Assembly (NCBI RefSeq): GCF_001293775.1
Contig: NZ_LGLN01000037.1
Location: 39,500-103,499 of the forward strand
Length of the DNA stretch: 64,000 bases
DNA from: Pseudomonas syringae pv. cilantro
GTDB lineage: Bacteria > Pseudomonadota > Gammaproteobacteria > Pseudomonadales > Pseudomonadaceae
Direction: 5' to 3'
The notes under the pieces are model-generated. The model was not told the DNA's origin. It saw only the letters and a program-made list of their open reading frames with translations, and searched no databases. Of the stretch, positions 45,355 through 54,028 are shown one piece after another (within the stretch, counting starts at the first letter, position 1; the number at the start of each line of letters is the position of its first letter). The position numbers and the translations under genes are program-made.

Positions 45355-46683
45355 TCAAGGCTTTTTCTTGCGTGGCCCGGTGTTGAAGACTGGCACTTTG
45401 CGCACTGGTTTGACCACCGGCGTGGGCTCGGACTCGCCGCTATCGACCCATTTGCCCAGATTGCGCTTGCTCCCCGAGACCTTGGGCTTTTTCGGTTTCT
45501 TGGGCTTTTTCAGGATCTGGCCGCTGGCATCAGTGCTCGGCACTCGATGCTCCGGCTCAAAATCCTGCTCTTCCTTGCGCTCCAGGGTCTGCCGGGTCAG
45601 TACTTCAATCGCCGACAGCAGCTCGACCTCATCGGCACACACCAGCGAAATGGCCTCGCCGGTCAGGCCCGCACGGCCGGTCCGGCCGATACGGTGGATG
45701 TAATCCTCGGCCACGATCGGCAGATCCAGATTGACCACCGTCGGCAGGTCATCGATATCCAGACCGCGCGCCGCCACGTCGGTGGCAACCAGGATTTTCA
45801 CTTCATTGCTCTTGAAGCGGTCCAGCGCGCGCTGACGGGTGGCCTGCGGTTTGTCGCCATGAATGCCGTCGGCGTTCAGGCCCAACCCCTGCAAACGATC
45901 CACCAACTGATCGACGCCAACACGAGTCTTGGCGAATACCAGCACCTGACCCCAACGATGCTTCTTCATCAGATGAATGAACAGATCCGCCTTGCGCTTC
46001 TTGTCGACGGTCACGACCCATTGCTTCACCGAAGACGCCGCGACATTGCGCGGGCTGACTTCGATGGTCAGCGGATCATTGAGCATCTGCGCGGCCAGCA
46101 GACGAATCTCGTCGGAGAAGGTCGCGGAGAACAGCAGCGTCTGGCGCTGCCTGGGCAGAACGGCATAGATGCCGCGCAATTCCTCGGCAAAGCCCAGATC
46201 GAGCATGCGGTCCGCTTCGTCGAGGATCAGGGTCTGCAACTGAGAGAACTTGATCGCCTTCTGGCGGTACAGATCGAGCAGGCGACCCGGCGTCGCGACC
46301 AGAACGTCCACGCCCTTGCGCAGCTTCATCATCTGCGGGTTGATGCTAACGCCGCCGTAAGCGGCATACGTGCTCAGCGGCAGGTGCTCGGCGTACTGAC
46401 GAATACTCTCGTGAACCTGATCGGCCAGCTCGCGGGTCGGTGCCAGCACCAGCGCACGAATCGAGTTGGGTGCGACCTTGGGGCCTTCCATGGTCAGGCG
46501 TTGCAGCAGCGGCAGGGCAAAACCGGCGGTCTTGCCGGTGCCGGTCTGGGCCGCAGCCATCAGATCGCGGCCCGCCAGTACCGGAGGAATGGCCTGTGTC
46601 TGTACAGGCGTCGGAGTCTGGTAACCGAGCGCTTCGAGGGCGCGCAGCAAGGGTTCGATCAGGCCGAGAGAGGCGAATGTCAT
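45355..46683 (-). CDS. rhlE: DEAD-box RNA helicase, RhlE type
   Basis: A 442-residue RNA helicase. The Q motif (FASLGLIEPLLRALEALGY), AAQTGTGKT, PTRELA, ATPGRLLDL, DEADRMLD, SAT, ARGLDIDDL and HRIGRTGR are complete and in order. The basic tail (KPKKPKKPKVSGSKR, ending GPRKKKP) should bind RNA. RhlE-type helicases act in ribosome assembly and RNA decay, especially in the cold. MTFASLGL at 46683 is the family start; eight upstream codons are unsupported. Confidence 0.92.
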   Translation of the reverse strand: MTFASLGLIEPLLRALEALGYQTPTPVQTQAIPPVLAGRDLMAAAQTGTGKTAGFALPLLQRLTMEGPKVAPNSIRALVLAPTRELADQVHESIRQYAEHLPLSTYAAYGGVSINPQMMKLRKGVDVLVATPGRLLDLYRQKAIKFSQLQTLILDEADRMLDLGFAEELRGIYAVLPRQRQTLLFSATFSDEIRLLAAQMLNDPLTIEVSPRNVAASSVKQWVVTVDKKRKADLFIHLMKKHRWGQVLVFAKTRVGVDQLVDRLQGLGLNADGIHGDKPQATRQRALDRFKSNEVKILVATDVAARGLDIDDLPTVVNLDLPIVAEDYIHRIGRTGRAGLTGEAISLVCADEVELLSAIEVLTRQTLERKEEQDFEPEHRVPSTDASGQILKKPKKPKKPKVSGSKRNLGKWVDSGESEPTPVVKPVRKVPVFNTGPRKKKP

Positions 46684-46797
46684 GGGGATACCGTAGGAAA
46701 AATTCACGCAAGGCGCGCAGTTTACCCTGTCCGGCCCGCCTCGGTTAGCGTGTGCGTGTCGATCCGGCTTATCTGACCCGGGCAGACAAGCCCGAAA

Positions 46798-47412
46798 TCA
46801 GAAGCCGCGCTGACGCTTGAGGGTTTCGCTGATCCTGGCGGCGGGGACTTTCTGCAGCGAGCACAGCATCTGGTGGGAAATGCCAGCGATACCGTGAGTG
46901 TTGCGCAGTTCGTTGGTCAGGTACGCCGTCAGGTTGGCGGCCATTTCCGCATCAGCCATGGCCCGGTGAGCCTTGCCGGTGTTGGGCAGGCGCGCATAGC
47001 TGGTCAGCGTGCCGAGCTTGTGATTCGGGGCGCCGGGCATCAGACGGCGGGCAAGCAGCATGGAACAGGCGAAGCTCTGTTCACGCTTGCGCTGGATACG
47101 GGAGAGTTCGTAATCCCAGAACTTCTGGTCGAACGAGGCGTTGTGCGCCACCAGCGGCGTCGCGCCGACGAAGTCCGCCACATCACCCATTACTCGCTCG
47201 GCACTGGGCGCGGTGCGAATCATGTTGTTGCTGATCCCGGTCAGCCCTTCGATGAACGCCGGGATTCGCACACCGGCATTCATCAAGCTTTGAAAGCGCT
47301 CGACGATACGCCCCTGCTCCATGATCACCACCGCAATCTCAGTCGCTCGGCAGCTGTGGTTCGGAGAGATTCCGGTGGTTTCAAAGTCGATGACTGCAAT
47401 ACGTTCCAACAC
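46798..47412 (-). CDS. DEDDh-type 3'-5' exonuclease
   Basis: A 204-residue exonuclease of the DnaQ/PolC-epsilon family. AVIDFETTGISP holds Asp/Glu of Exo I, HNASFDQKFW Exo II, and HRAMADAEM the His-Asp of Exo III. It acts in trimming DNA or RNA 3' ends. It is 18 bases downstream of the NYN gene and probably cotranscribed with it. Confidence 0.9.
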   Translation of the reverse strand: MLERIAVIDFETTGISPNHSCRATEIAVVIMEQGRIVERFQSLMNAGVRIPAFIEGLTGISNNMIRTAPSAERVMGDVADFVGATPLVAHNASFDQKFWDYELSRIQRKREQSFACSMLLARRLMPGAPNHKLGTLTSYARLPNTGKAHRAMADAEMAANLTAYLTNELRNTHGIAGISHQMLCSLQKVPAARISETLKRQRGF

Positions 47413-47430
47413 TGGCCTGATCCTATGAAT

Positions 47431-47907
47431 TCATTTCAGCAACAACGCGCCTTCGATGGGCACATACCGGCTGGCCGCGCGAATCAGCGAGTTCGCGGTC
47501 AGCCCCGGCACCCCGTAGGCCACGGCTTCGACGCCATGTTTGCTGATCACGCGCTCGAGCAGCATATCGAAGTCGCCATCACCTGACGCCAGCACTATTT
47601 CGTCGACTTGCGGCGCGAAGTCCATGATATCGATGGTGATGCCCACATCCCAGTCGCCTTTGGCCGAGCCATCGCTGCGCTGAATGTAAGGCTTGAGCCT
47701 GACAGTGAAACCCAGATTGCGCAGGATCTGCTGGAACTGCTGCTGCTTGCTGTCGCCCCGGTCAATGGCGTATGCAAAGGCGTGAACAATCTCGCCGCGC
47801 TTACTGATGTCCGCCCACAGTGCGGCGTAATTGAAATGACAGCCATGCGCCTGGCGCACGGTGTAATACAGGTTCTGCACGTCGGCGAACACCGCAATCT
47901 TCTTCAC
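47431..47907 (-). CDS. NYN-domain (LabA-like PIN) protein
   Basis: A 158-residue single NYN/PIN-like domain. The acidic residues of KIAVFADVQNLYY, KGDWDVGITIDIMD and VLASGDGDFDMLL match the metal-binding aspartates of LabA/DUF88 proteins, which are predicted RNA nucleases. The downstream exonuclease gene supports a nucleic-acid role. Start MKKIAVFADVQ follows a GAGG. Confidence 0.9.
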   Translation of the reverse strand: MKKIAVFADVQNLYYTVRQAHGCHFNYAALWADISKRGEIVHAFAYAIDRGDSKQQQFQQILRNLGFTVRLKPYIQRSDGSAKGDWDVGITIDIMDFAPQVDEIVLASGDGDFDMLLERVISKHGVEAVAYGVPGLTANSLIRAASRYVPIEGALLLK

Positions 47908-48000
47908 CGCAATTCCTCATGGCGGGCAACGCCCGCTGGTTACAGCGATCCGGAATGTGAATCGGCGACCAGTATGCCAGCTTGAGGAAGGAAGTGAGCT

Positions 48001-48136
48001 TCAACTATCGTGCGACGCTGCGCGTCGCATGCATTTCTGGACGCTCCGCGTCAGGTCTCAAGTATGCGGCGCGGCGCAGACCTGTGACGCGGAGCGTCAC
48101 CCAAGGCATTCCCACGCTGGAGCGTGCGGAACGATC
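48001..48136. repeat. P. syringae-type palindromic intergenic repeat, copy 3
   Basis: It begins 'tcaactatcgtgcgacgctg', has the palindrome gtgacgcggagcgtcac (48084-48100) and ends 'cccacgctggagcgtgcgga'. Its order is the same as in copies 1 and 2. Confidence 0.8.
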
Positions 48137-48145
48137 ATTGCCGTC

Positions 48146-48844
48146 TCAAACAAACGAATCGTCATCCGAAAACGGGTCACTGCCATCATCGACGCTGTCA
48201 TCGGCCGTGAACTGCTGATCCGGCTGGCCCCAGTTGCCTTGATCATTGAACGAGCCGGTGTCCTGCAAGGGCGGCGCGTCATGAATGACTTCGACAATCT
48301 CCTGCGGCTGGCTGTGATGGCTGAACATACTGCTGATACCTTCGGCCAACAGCACGCCACCCGCGACACCGGCCGCCGTCTTCAACGCGCCGCCGAGGAA
48401 ACCGCTACCGGCAGCAGGCGCGGCATACCCGCCCTGTGGCGCTGCGGGTGCAGGCGCTGGATTGAACCCCGCGCCATCACGCCAGCCGCCACCGGAGGCC
48501 TGACTCGATTGCGATTGAGGCGCACGCGCTGTGCTGTTGCCAAAAATATTCGACAAAAACCCGCCACTGGCCGGTGCCGATGAGGATTGCCCCTTGGCCT
48601 GCTGAAGCTCGGCCTGCAATTGCTGAATCTGCTCGTCGCGCTGTTTGATCTGCTGATTCAGCTGATTGACCGCGGCCTCCTGCACCAGAATCGCCTGCGT
48701 CATGTAATACGGCGCAGCGGGCTGGCGAGCCAGATGCTCCTTGATACGCGCCTCGGCCGCCGCATCGCGCGGGGCCGAGGCCGCTTCGGCGTCTTTCAGT
48801 TTCGAGAAAAGACCGTCGATCAGGGTTTGTTCTTCGCTGTTCAT
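48146..48844 (-). CDS. DUF2076 protein
   Basis: A 232-residue DUF2076 protein. MNSEEQTLIDGLFSKLKDAE is the conserved start. A coiled-coil region with repeated Gln (about 60-95: NQLNQQIKQRDEQIQQLQ) follows, then a Gly/Ala/Pro-rich stretch with a hydrophobic segment (GGALKTAAGVAGGVLLAEGI), and an acidic tail with DSVDDGSDPFSDDD. Periplasmic ligand-binding has been suggested for the family, but there is no signal peptide. GAGGT precedes the ATG at 48844. Confidence 0.85.
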   Translation of the reverse strand: MNSEEQTLIDGLFSKLKDAEAASAPRDAAAEARIKEHLARQPAAPYYMTQAILVQEAAVNQLNQQIKQRDEQIQQLQAELQQAKGQSSSAPASGGFLSNIFGNSTARAPQSQSSQASGGGWRDGAGFNPAPAPAAPQGGYAAPAAGSGFLGGALKTAAGVAGGVLLAEGISSMFSHHSQPQEIVEVIHDAPPLQDTGSFNDQGNWGQPDQQFTADDSVDDGSDPFSDDDSFV

Positions 48845-49043
48845 GACCACCTCACTGAGTTGCCACTTAACTTCTTCCCTGCCGCAATGACAGGATCATG
48901 CTCAGGAAATGGGGCCTCCTCCACGCGCTTCAATGACATGAAAAAAAAGATAACCAGCCGCGCCGCCGCACAACCGCTGCGCTTGGTTCGGCCAGGGTCA
49001 TGGGCTAAAGTGGCGACCTGCTTTTAGCCTGTGATCTATCTAC

Positions 49044-49706
49044 ATGAACCCGTTGACCGTCATCCAGGATTCGCTCTACTTCTTCCGCCGCCATCTGGGC
49101 GGCATTCTGGTCCTGTGCCTGCCGCTGGTGATTCTCGAAGTCCTCGCCAAGCAAGCCTTGAGCAGCGCCATGTCCGCCGAAACCTCGCCGGCCTACACCC
49201 TGGTGATCGGGCTGTTCTTCTACCCGATCTACACCGCCGCACTGATCCTGTTTCTCGACGCCCGCAGCCGCGGCGAGGAGGCGCAAACCCGCGACCTGCT
49301 GGCCATGGCCTTGCGCCTGTGGCCAACTTTCGCGGTGCTCTCGGCCATGAGCACCCTGCTGATCATGTTCGGCCTCTCGCTGCTCGTCGTCCCCGGCCTC
49401 TGGGTGATGGTCAAACTGGCGTTCAGCGAATACTTGCTGGTCCTGCGCAAACTCACACCGTTCATGGCCATGCGCGAAAGCATGCAGATGACCAACGGGC
49501 ATTTCACGCGCATTCTGGTCTGCGTACTGGGCGTCTACATTCCGCTGTGGCTGCTCGAAGGCGTCAGCCTGTACGTGTTTCCCGAACCACAGAGCCTGCC
49601 GGTTTCGGTGGCCATCGACAGCCTCAGCAGCTTTCTGCAACTGTTCACCACCATCGTGATGTTTCGCTTGTTCATGCTGGTCAGCGAGCCTGTGCACAGG
49701 GCCTGA
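49044..49706 (+). CDS. YciC-family inner-membrane protein
   Basis: A 220-residue protein with about five to six transmembrane helices (HLGGILVLCLPLVILEVLA, VIGLFFYPIYTAALILF, FGLSLLVVPGLWVMVK). It resembles the YciC (UPF0259) family of unknown function. It is followed by an endonuclease/exonuclease/phosphatase gene, perhaps in one operon. Confidence 0.83.
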   Translation: MNPLTVIQDSLYFFRRHLGGILVLCLPLVILEVLAKQALSSAMSAETSPAYTLVIGLFFYPIYTAALILFLDARSRGEEAQTRDLLAMALRLWPTFAVLSAMSTLLIMFGLSLLVVPGLWVMVKLAFSEYLLVLRKLTPFMAMRESMQMTNGHFTRILVCVLGVYIPLWLLEGVSLYVFPEPQSLPVSVAIDSLSSFLQLFTTIVMFRLFMLVSEPVHRA

Positions 49707-49796
49707 GTCAAAGGCAAGGGCTGACGTCAGACGCACCGATTCGGTATGCTCGACGCCGAATCCCTCACCGAGCGCCAGGCGCTCCAAGTCGAGCCG

Positions 49797-50885
49797 ATGC
49801 CCCGTGTCCTGATACGTCTGACCTTGTCCTTTCTGCTGTTGATCGTCGTGCTGCTGGTGCTGGTTTACCAGATGACCTGGCGCCCGCCCGCGCACGAGTT
49901 ACTCGCCGCCAGCTGCAACCCGGCGGTTCAAGCCCCGAAGCTGGTGCCCGGCCAGGCCCTGAAAGTCATGACCTGGAACATTCAGTATCTGGCGGGCAAG
50001 CGCTACGTGTTCTGGTACGACATGGCCGACGGCAGCGGCCCGGACGAACGTCCGACACCTGAAGACCTGGCCTACAACCTCGATGAAGTCGCCCGGGTGA
50101 TCCGCGATGAACAGCCGGACATCGTGCTGCTTCAAGGCGTCGACGACGGTGCCAAAAACTCTGATTATCAGGATCAGTTGAAGCTGCTCGAGGAGCGCCT
50201 GATCGACCTGTACCCGTGCAGCACCCAGGCGTTCTACTGGAAAGCGGAATTCGTGCCCGACCCGCACATCTGGGGCAGCGTCGGCAGAAAACTCGCCACC
50301 CTCAGCCGCTTCCACATCGACAGCGCCGAACGCCTGCAACTGCCGGTGCCCGACACCAACCTCATCAGTCGTCAGTTCCAGCCCCGGAATGCCCTGCTGG
50401 TCAGCTATCTGCCTCTGCGCGACGGAGGAAAACTGGCCGTCATCAATACCAGCCTGACCACCGCCAAACGCGACGGCGCTGCGCAAAAACAGATCGCCGC
50501 CACCGAAACACTACTGGACAAACTGGAAGGCGGCGGCACCCCCTGGCTGATCGGCGGCGACTTCAACCTGCTACCACTGGGCCAATACCAGCGCCTCCCA
50601 GAACCGCAGCGCCTCGGTTATGCAGCCGACAGCGAGCTGCACGAACTGTGGGAAAAATACCCGATGATCCCCTCCAATGCAGAGTCCAGCGGCATTGATC
50701 GCAGCAAATGGCTGACCCGCTTTCCCAACGACAGCCGCATCAACGGGCCGGACAGGACAGTGGATTACCTGTTCTACAGCCCGGCCTTGAAGCGCGTCAG
50801 CGCAAGAGTGCGCAGGGATGACACGCTGCTGATATCTGATCACTTGCCGGTGATCGGGCGGTTTTTGTTGCCGGTATTGCCTTGA
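49797..50885 (+). CDS. Endonuclease/exonuclease/phosphatase-family protein
   Basis: A 362-residue protein with an N-terminal membrane anchor (MPRVLIRLTLSFLLLIVVLLVLVY) and a periplasmic EEP domain. KVMTWNIQYLAG (metal-binding Asn), DIVLLQGVDDG (Gln/Glu), GGDFNLLPLG and the C-terminal SDHLPVIGRF are the phosphodiesterase signature. It could cleave a phosphodiester in lipid, nucleotide or DNA. An ATG at 49746 is in frame; 49797 is preferred because the anchor follows directly. Confidence 0.83.
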   Translation: MPRVLIRLTLSFLLLIVVLLVLVYQMTWRPPAHELLAASCNPAVQAPKLVPGQALKVMTWNIQYLAGKRYVFWYDMADGSGPDERPTPEDLAYNLDEVARVIRDEQPDIVLLQGVDDGAKNSDYQDQLKLLEERLIDLYPCSTQAFYWKAEFVPDPHIWGSVGRKLATLSRFHIDSAERLQLPVPDTNLISRQFQPRNALLVSYLPLRDGGKLAVINTSLTTAKRDGAAQKQIAATETLLDKLEGGGTPWLIGGDFNLLPLGQYQRLPEPQRLGYAADSELHELWEKYPMIPSNAESSGIDRSKWLTRFPNDSRINGPDRTVDYLFYSPALKRVSARVRRDDTLLISDHLPVIGRFLLPVLP

Positions 50886-50949
50886 AACGTTAACAGGCAG
50901 TACTACGTTTGCAGCATGCATACAAAAACTGCGAAGAACCGTAGTACCG

Positions 50950-51825
50950 CTATCCGTCCAGGACCAGAGACAGGTCCGGGTAACGGGCGCACATGAAATC
51001 GACAAACGCTCGGACCTTTGGAGCCGCCAGGCGCCTGGACGTGTGCAGGACCCAGAGCGCCGGCTCGACACCCGACACCGTGCCCCACTGAACCAGCTCA
51101 CCCTGGGCAAGCTGTTTCCATGCAATGGACTGTGGAATGAGAGCGGCGCCACCCCCGGCGATGGCAGCGTCGCGGACCATCAGCAACGAAGAGAACTGCA
51201 GCTTCGGGACAGGCTCCAGAACCAGCGCCCCGTCATCAAGCGTCCAGTAAACGGGCTGGAAACTCGACGTGACGATGCCGGGGACTGACCGGATCGCGCC
51301 CGGCGACGGCTTGATCACCTCAGGCGCGGCGACCACCACCATCCGGTCCTTTGCGAAGCAGCGCCCGACCAGATTGCTGTCCTGACTCGGGTTGATCCGA
51401 ATGGCGACGTCAAATTGCTCTTCAACAAGGTCCACCATGCGGTCTTCCGCTACGACTTCAATCACGACTTCAGGGTAGGCCGCACAAAAATCAGCGCCGA
51501 TGCGGCCCATCGCAAGCTGAGAAAACAAAATGGGGGCGGCGACACGCAGACGTCCACGCGGCGTCAGAACACCCTCCCTCGCCGCGACCATTGCGTCAGC
51601 CACCTCGCTCAGAGGGCCTTCCGCGCGTGACACCAGCAACTCACCGGCTTCGGTGAGTTTCAGTCCGCGAGCGCTGCGCTCGATCAGCCTGACGCCCAGT
51701 TGATTTTCAAGGTCGGCAATGCGGCGCGACAACGTGGCTTTGGAAATGCCGCTCGCACGGCTCGCCTTTCCCAACCCCTCGTTGGTTGCGACAAGCATGA
51801 AGTCGATCAGCGCGTTGAGGTTCAT
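50950..51825 (-). CDS. LysR-family transcriptional regulator
   Basis: A 291-residue LysR regulator. LNALIDFMLVATNEGLGKASRASGISKATLSRRIADLEN is the HTH, with the effector domain from about 90 onward (RGRLRVAAPILFSQLAMG). It is divergent from the NAD(P)-binding protein gene, with 168 bases between, so it probably controls that gene and itself. Ligand unknown. Confidence 0.92.
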   Translation of the reverse strand: MNLNALIDFMLVATNEGLGKASRASGISKATLSRRIADLENQLGVRLIERSARGLKLTEAGELLVSRAEGPLSEVADAMVAAREGVLTPRGRLRVAAPILFSQLAMGRIGADFCAAYPEVVIEVVAEDRMVDLVEEQFDVAIRINPSQDSNLVGRCFAKDRMVVVAAPEVIKPSPGAIRSVPGIVTSSFQPVYWTLDDGALVLEPVPKLQFSSLLMVRDAAIAGGGAALIPQSIAWKQLAQGELVQWGTVSGVEPALWVLHTSRRLAAPKVRAFVDFMCARYPDLSLVLDG

Positions 51826-51993
51826 GGTGTTCCATTTATGAAACGAGGTGTCTGAATTTTGTGGCCTTCGTTTTATTAGCGCAACGGAATACTTTCTCTT
51901 CAGCGGAACGCACTCATACCGTTTTACAGACGGACCAGGTTATTGCGGCCTTTATTCGCTGATCTCTCACTCTTTCATGCCGGAGTTTCAACT

Positions 51994-52863
51994 ATGAGCA
52001 TTCTTGTTATTGGTGCCACGGGCACTATTGGCGCCCTCGTCACCCAAGGCCTTGCTGACGCAGGTGCCGAAGTCAAAGCCCTGGTACGCCAGGCCGGTAA
52101 ACGTGAATTCCCTGCGGGGGTCACTGAAATCGTCGGCGACCTGACCGATGTAGCGTCGATGCGCGTTGCCTTGTCGTCGGTGCGCACGCTGTTCTTGCTC
52201 AACGCAGTAACGCCCGACGAAGTAACCCAGGCACTCATCACGCTAAACCTCGCTCGCGAAGCGGGCATCGAGCGGATCGTTTACCTGTCGGTGATTCATG
52301 CCGATACGTTCATCAACGTCCCGCACTTCACCGGCAAGTACGCGGTCGAGCGCATGATCGAGCGTCTCGACATTCCGGCAACGATTCTGCGTCCCGCTTA
52401 CTTCATGCAGAACGACCGCATGGTCCAACAGACTATTCAGAACTACTCGGTATACCCGATGCCAATCGGTTCGGCCGGCGTTTCGATGATTGATACACGC
52501 GATATCGCAGATGTCGCCGTTGCAGAGTTACTGCGACGTGACAAGGCATCTTCTGCACTGGACCGCGTGACGCTGGAGTTGGTGGGGCCGCAGGCGCTTA
52601 CCGGTGCATCGGCGGCCAGGGTCTGGAGTTCGGCTCTGGGTCGCGAGGTCGCTTACGGGGGTGATGATGTCGCCGCTTTCGAAGCGCAACTGGCCTCGTA
52701 CGCACCCACTTGGCTGGCTTATGACATGCGCTTGATGATGGCGGGCATCCAGACCTTTGGCATGCAGTCAGCTGAAGGAACCGTCGAAAAGCTCCAGACC
52801 CTCATTGGGCACCCGCTGCGCACTTACGAAGCGTTTGTGCACGAGGCAGTCGCCGAGGTTTGA
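51994..52863 (+). CDS. NmrA-like NAD(P)-binding protein
   Basis: A 289-residue atypical short-chain dehydrogenase. MSILVIGATGTIGALVTQGL is the dinucleotide-binding loop, and ILRPAYFMQND and VSMIDTRDIADVAVAELL are typical of the NmrA/QOR2 group. Such proteins reduce quinones or sense NADPH. ATG at 51994 is chosen over upstream codons. The divergent LysR gene is its likely regulator. Confidence 0.88.
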   Translation: MSILVIGATGTIGALVTQGLADAGAEVKALVRQAGKREFPAGVTEIVGDLTDVASMRVALSSVRTLFLLNAVTPDEVTQALITLNLAREAGIERIVYLSVIHADTFINVPHFTGKYAVERMIERLDIPATILRPAYFMQNDRMVQQTIQNYSVYPMPIGSAGVSMIDTRDIADVAVAELLRRDKASSALDRVTLELVGPQALTGASAARVWSSALGREVAYGGDDVAAFEAQLASYAPTWLAYDMRLMMAGIQTFGMQSAEGTVEKLQTLIGHPLRTYEAFVHEAVAEV

Positions 52864-53035
52864 ACGGGCAAGCCAGACAGGGTGGAGTCGACTCCGTTAG
52901 TGCACTGCACACGCCAACGGTAATAAGCGAAACCTTGTCCCCTGCCAGGAATTTAGCGTACCTGGCCTTGTCACAATTTCCGTTGCAGGAGCAATCTCGC
53001 CAGCGGTCGACCCACCCCCATCACAGGAGAAGCGT

Positions 53036-53392
53036 GTGACCTCCAGACAATCCTTATTGAATCATGTCGCCAAAACGTTCGATGTTCAGCCCGATTTCCC
53101 TTGGAGTAAATTTCCGGATTATGCCGTTCTTCGGCATGCTGGCTCCGAGAAGTGGTTTGGAATAGTGATGAACGTCCCGAAAGAAAAACTCGGGCTCAAA
53201 GGCGAGGGAGAGCTTGATATTCTGGATGTGAAATGTCGTCCGGAAAAAGCCGGCTCACTGCGTCAAATGGAAGGGATTTACCCTGGCTATCACATGAACA
53301 AAGAGCACTGGATCAGCGTAGCGCTGGACGGCTCGGTGCCAGCCAAACATATACATGAGCTTATTCAGGATAGCCATGATCTGACCAGATAG
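53036..53392 (+). CDS. MmcQ/YjbR-family protein
   Basis: A 118-residue cytoplasmic protein. YAVLRHAGSEKWFGIVMNVP and LDILDVKCRPEKAGSL and GYHMNKEHWISVALD are the conserved blocks of the MmcQ/YjbR fold, which has a CyaY-like DNA-binding shape and no known function. It starts at a GTG (53036) with 'aggaga' 7 bases upstream. Closer to typical genome composition than the cluster to its right. Confidence 0.88.
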   Translation: MTSRQSLLNHVAKTFDVQPDFPWSKFPDYAVLRHAGSEKWFGIVMNVPKEKLGLKGEGELDILDVKCRPEKAGSLRQMEGIYPGYHMNKEHWISVALDGSVPAKHIHELIQDSHDLTR

Positions 53393-53645
53393 CAGGAAGC
53401 CGGGCAATACAGGCGTATGCCCGGACGCGTAGCGCTGACGGTATGATCATTGGCTCGGAAATCTGTCCAGATTAGTCGGCCTTGAATACCTTGGTGAGCT
53501 GACCAGGCGCCAACCATCTGAATGTCGTCCTAGCGCAGCCAATGTGACAAAACAGTTTGAACCGTTTCTGGACGCGCTCGCCTAATGATTAGCCTGCGGA
53601 TACCTCCATAGGCTGCGTGCCAATATCGGCATACTTCAAAGGGTG

Positions 53646-53900
53646 ATGAACGTGGCTAAAGACGAAAAGAAAAGCAAAGGTGAAGCCTCGAAAGCCAGCA
53701 AGGACTTGAAAGACAAAAAGGCCTCCCCGGAAAAGAAATCAGCAGCAGCCTCGAGTCTTTCTAAATCCTCCGAAAAGAAAGACAAGAAAAAAGATGCTGA
53801 GCCAAAGAAAGCTGCAAAAAAAGCTGACAGCAAGCCAGAAAAGGCCAAGAAGTCAGACAAGGTAGAGAAAGCAGAAAAACCGGCGAAAAAGAAAAAGTGA
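53646..53900 (+). CDS. Small lysine-rich protein
   Basis: An 84-residue, extremely basic protein (MNVAKDEKKSKGEASKASK..., ending KKKK), with about a third Lys and most of the rest Ala, Ser, Asp and Glu. It is low-complexity and probably disordered, in the manner of AlgP or histone-H1-like DNA/RNA-binding tails. A GTG one codon before the ATG is also possible. No clear Shine-Dalgarno sequence. It could be expressed in stress, but this is a guess. The upstream gap (53393-53645) shows no firm gene. Confidence 0.6.
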   Translation: MNVAKDEKKSKGEASKASKDLKDKKASPEKKSAAASSLSKSSEKKDKKKDAEPKKAAKKADSKPEKAKKSDKVEKAEKPAKKKK

Positions 53901-53912
53901 TGTCTGCTGCCT

Positions 53913-53933
53913 GCCAGGGCGTTACGCCCTGGC
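53913..53933. terminator. Hairpin between the Lys-rich gene and the EamA gene
   Basis: A 9-bp stem gccagggcg/cgccctggc with a 3-base loop lies in the 128-base gap between convergent genes. There is only a weak T tract after it. Confidence 0.55.
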
Positions 53934-54028
53934 GTCTTCCGGGTCTGTTGCCACAAGTATCCAACATCGTGCGTTTTCTATTGCCAATGCTGACTTGAGC
54001 GGCGCCCTGACCGCCTGAAGTTTCAACG

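Noticed and set aside
53470..53580. Minus-strand frame ending TTFRWLAPGQLTKVFKAD, considered as a gene remnant
   Set aside because: Short, with no start, stop upstream, and no recognised family; too little to support a feature.
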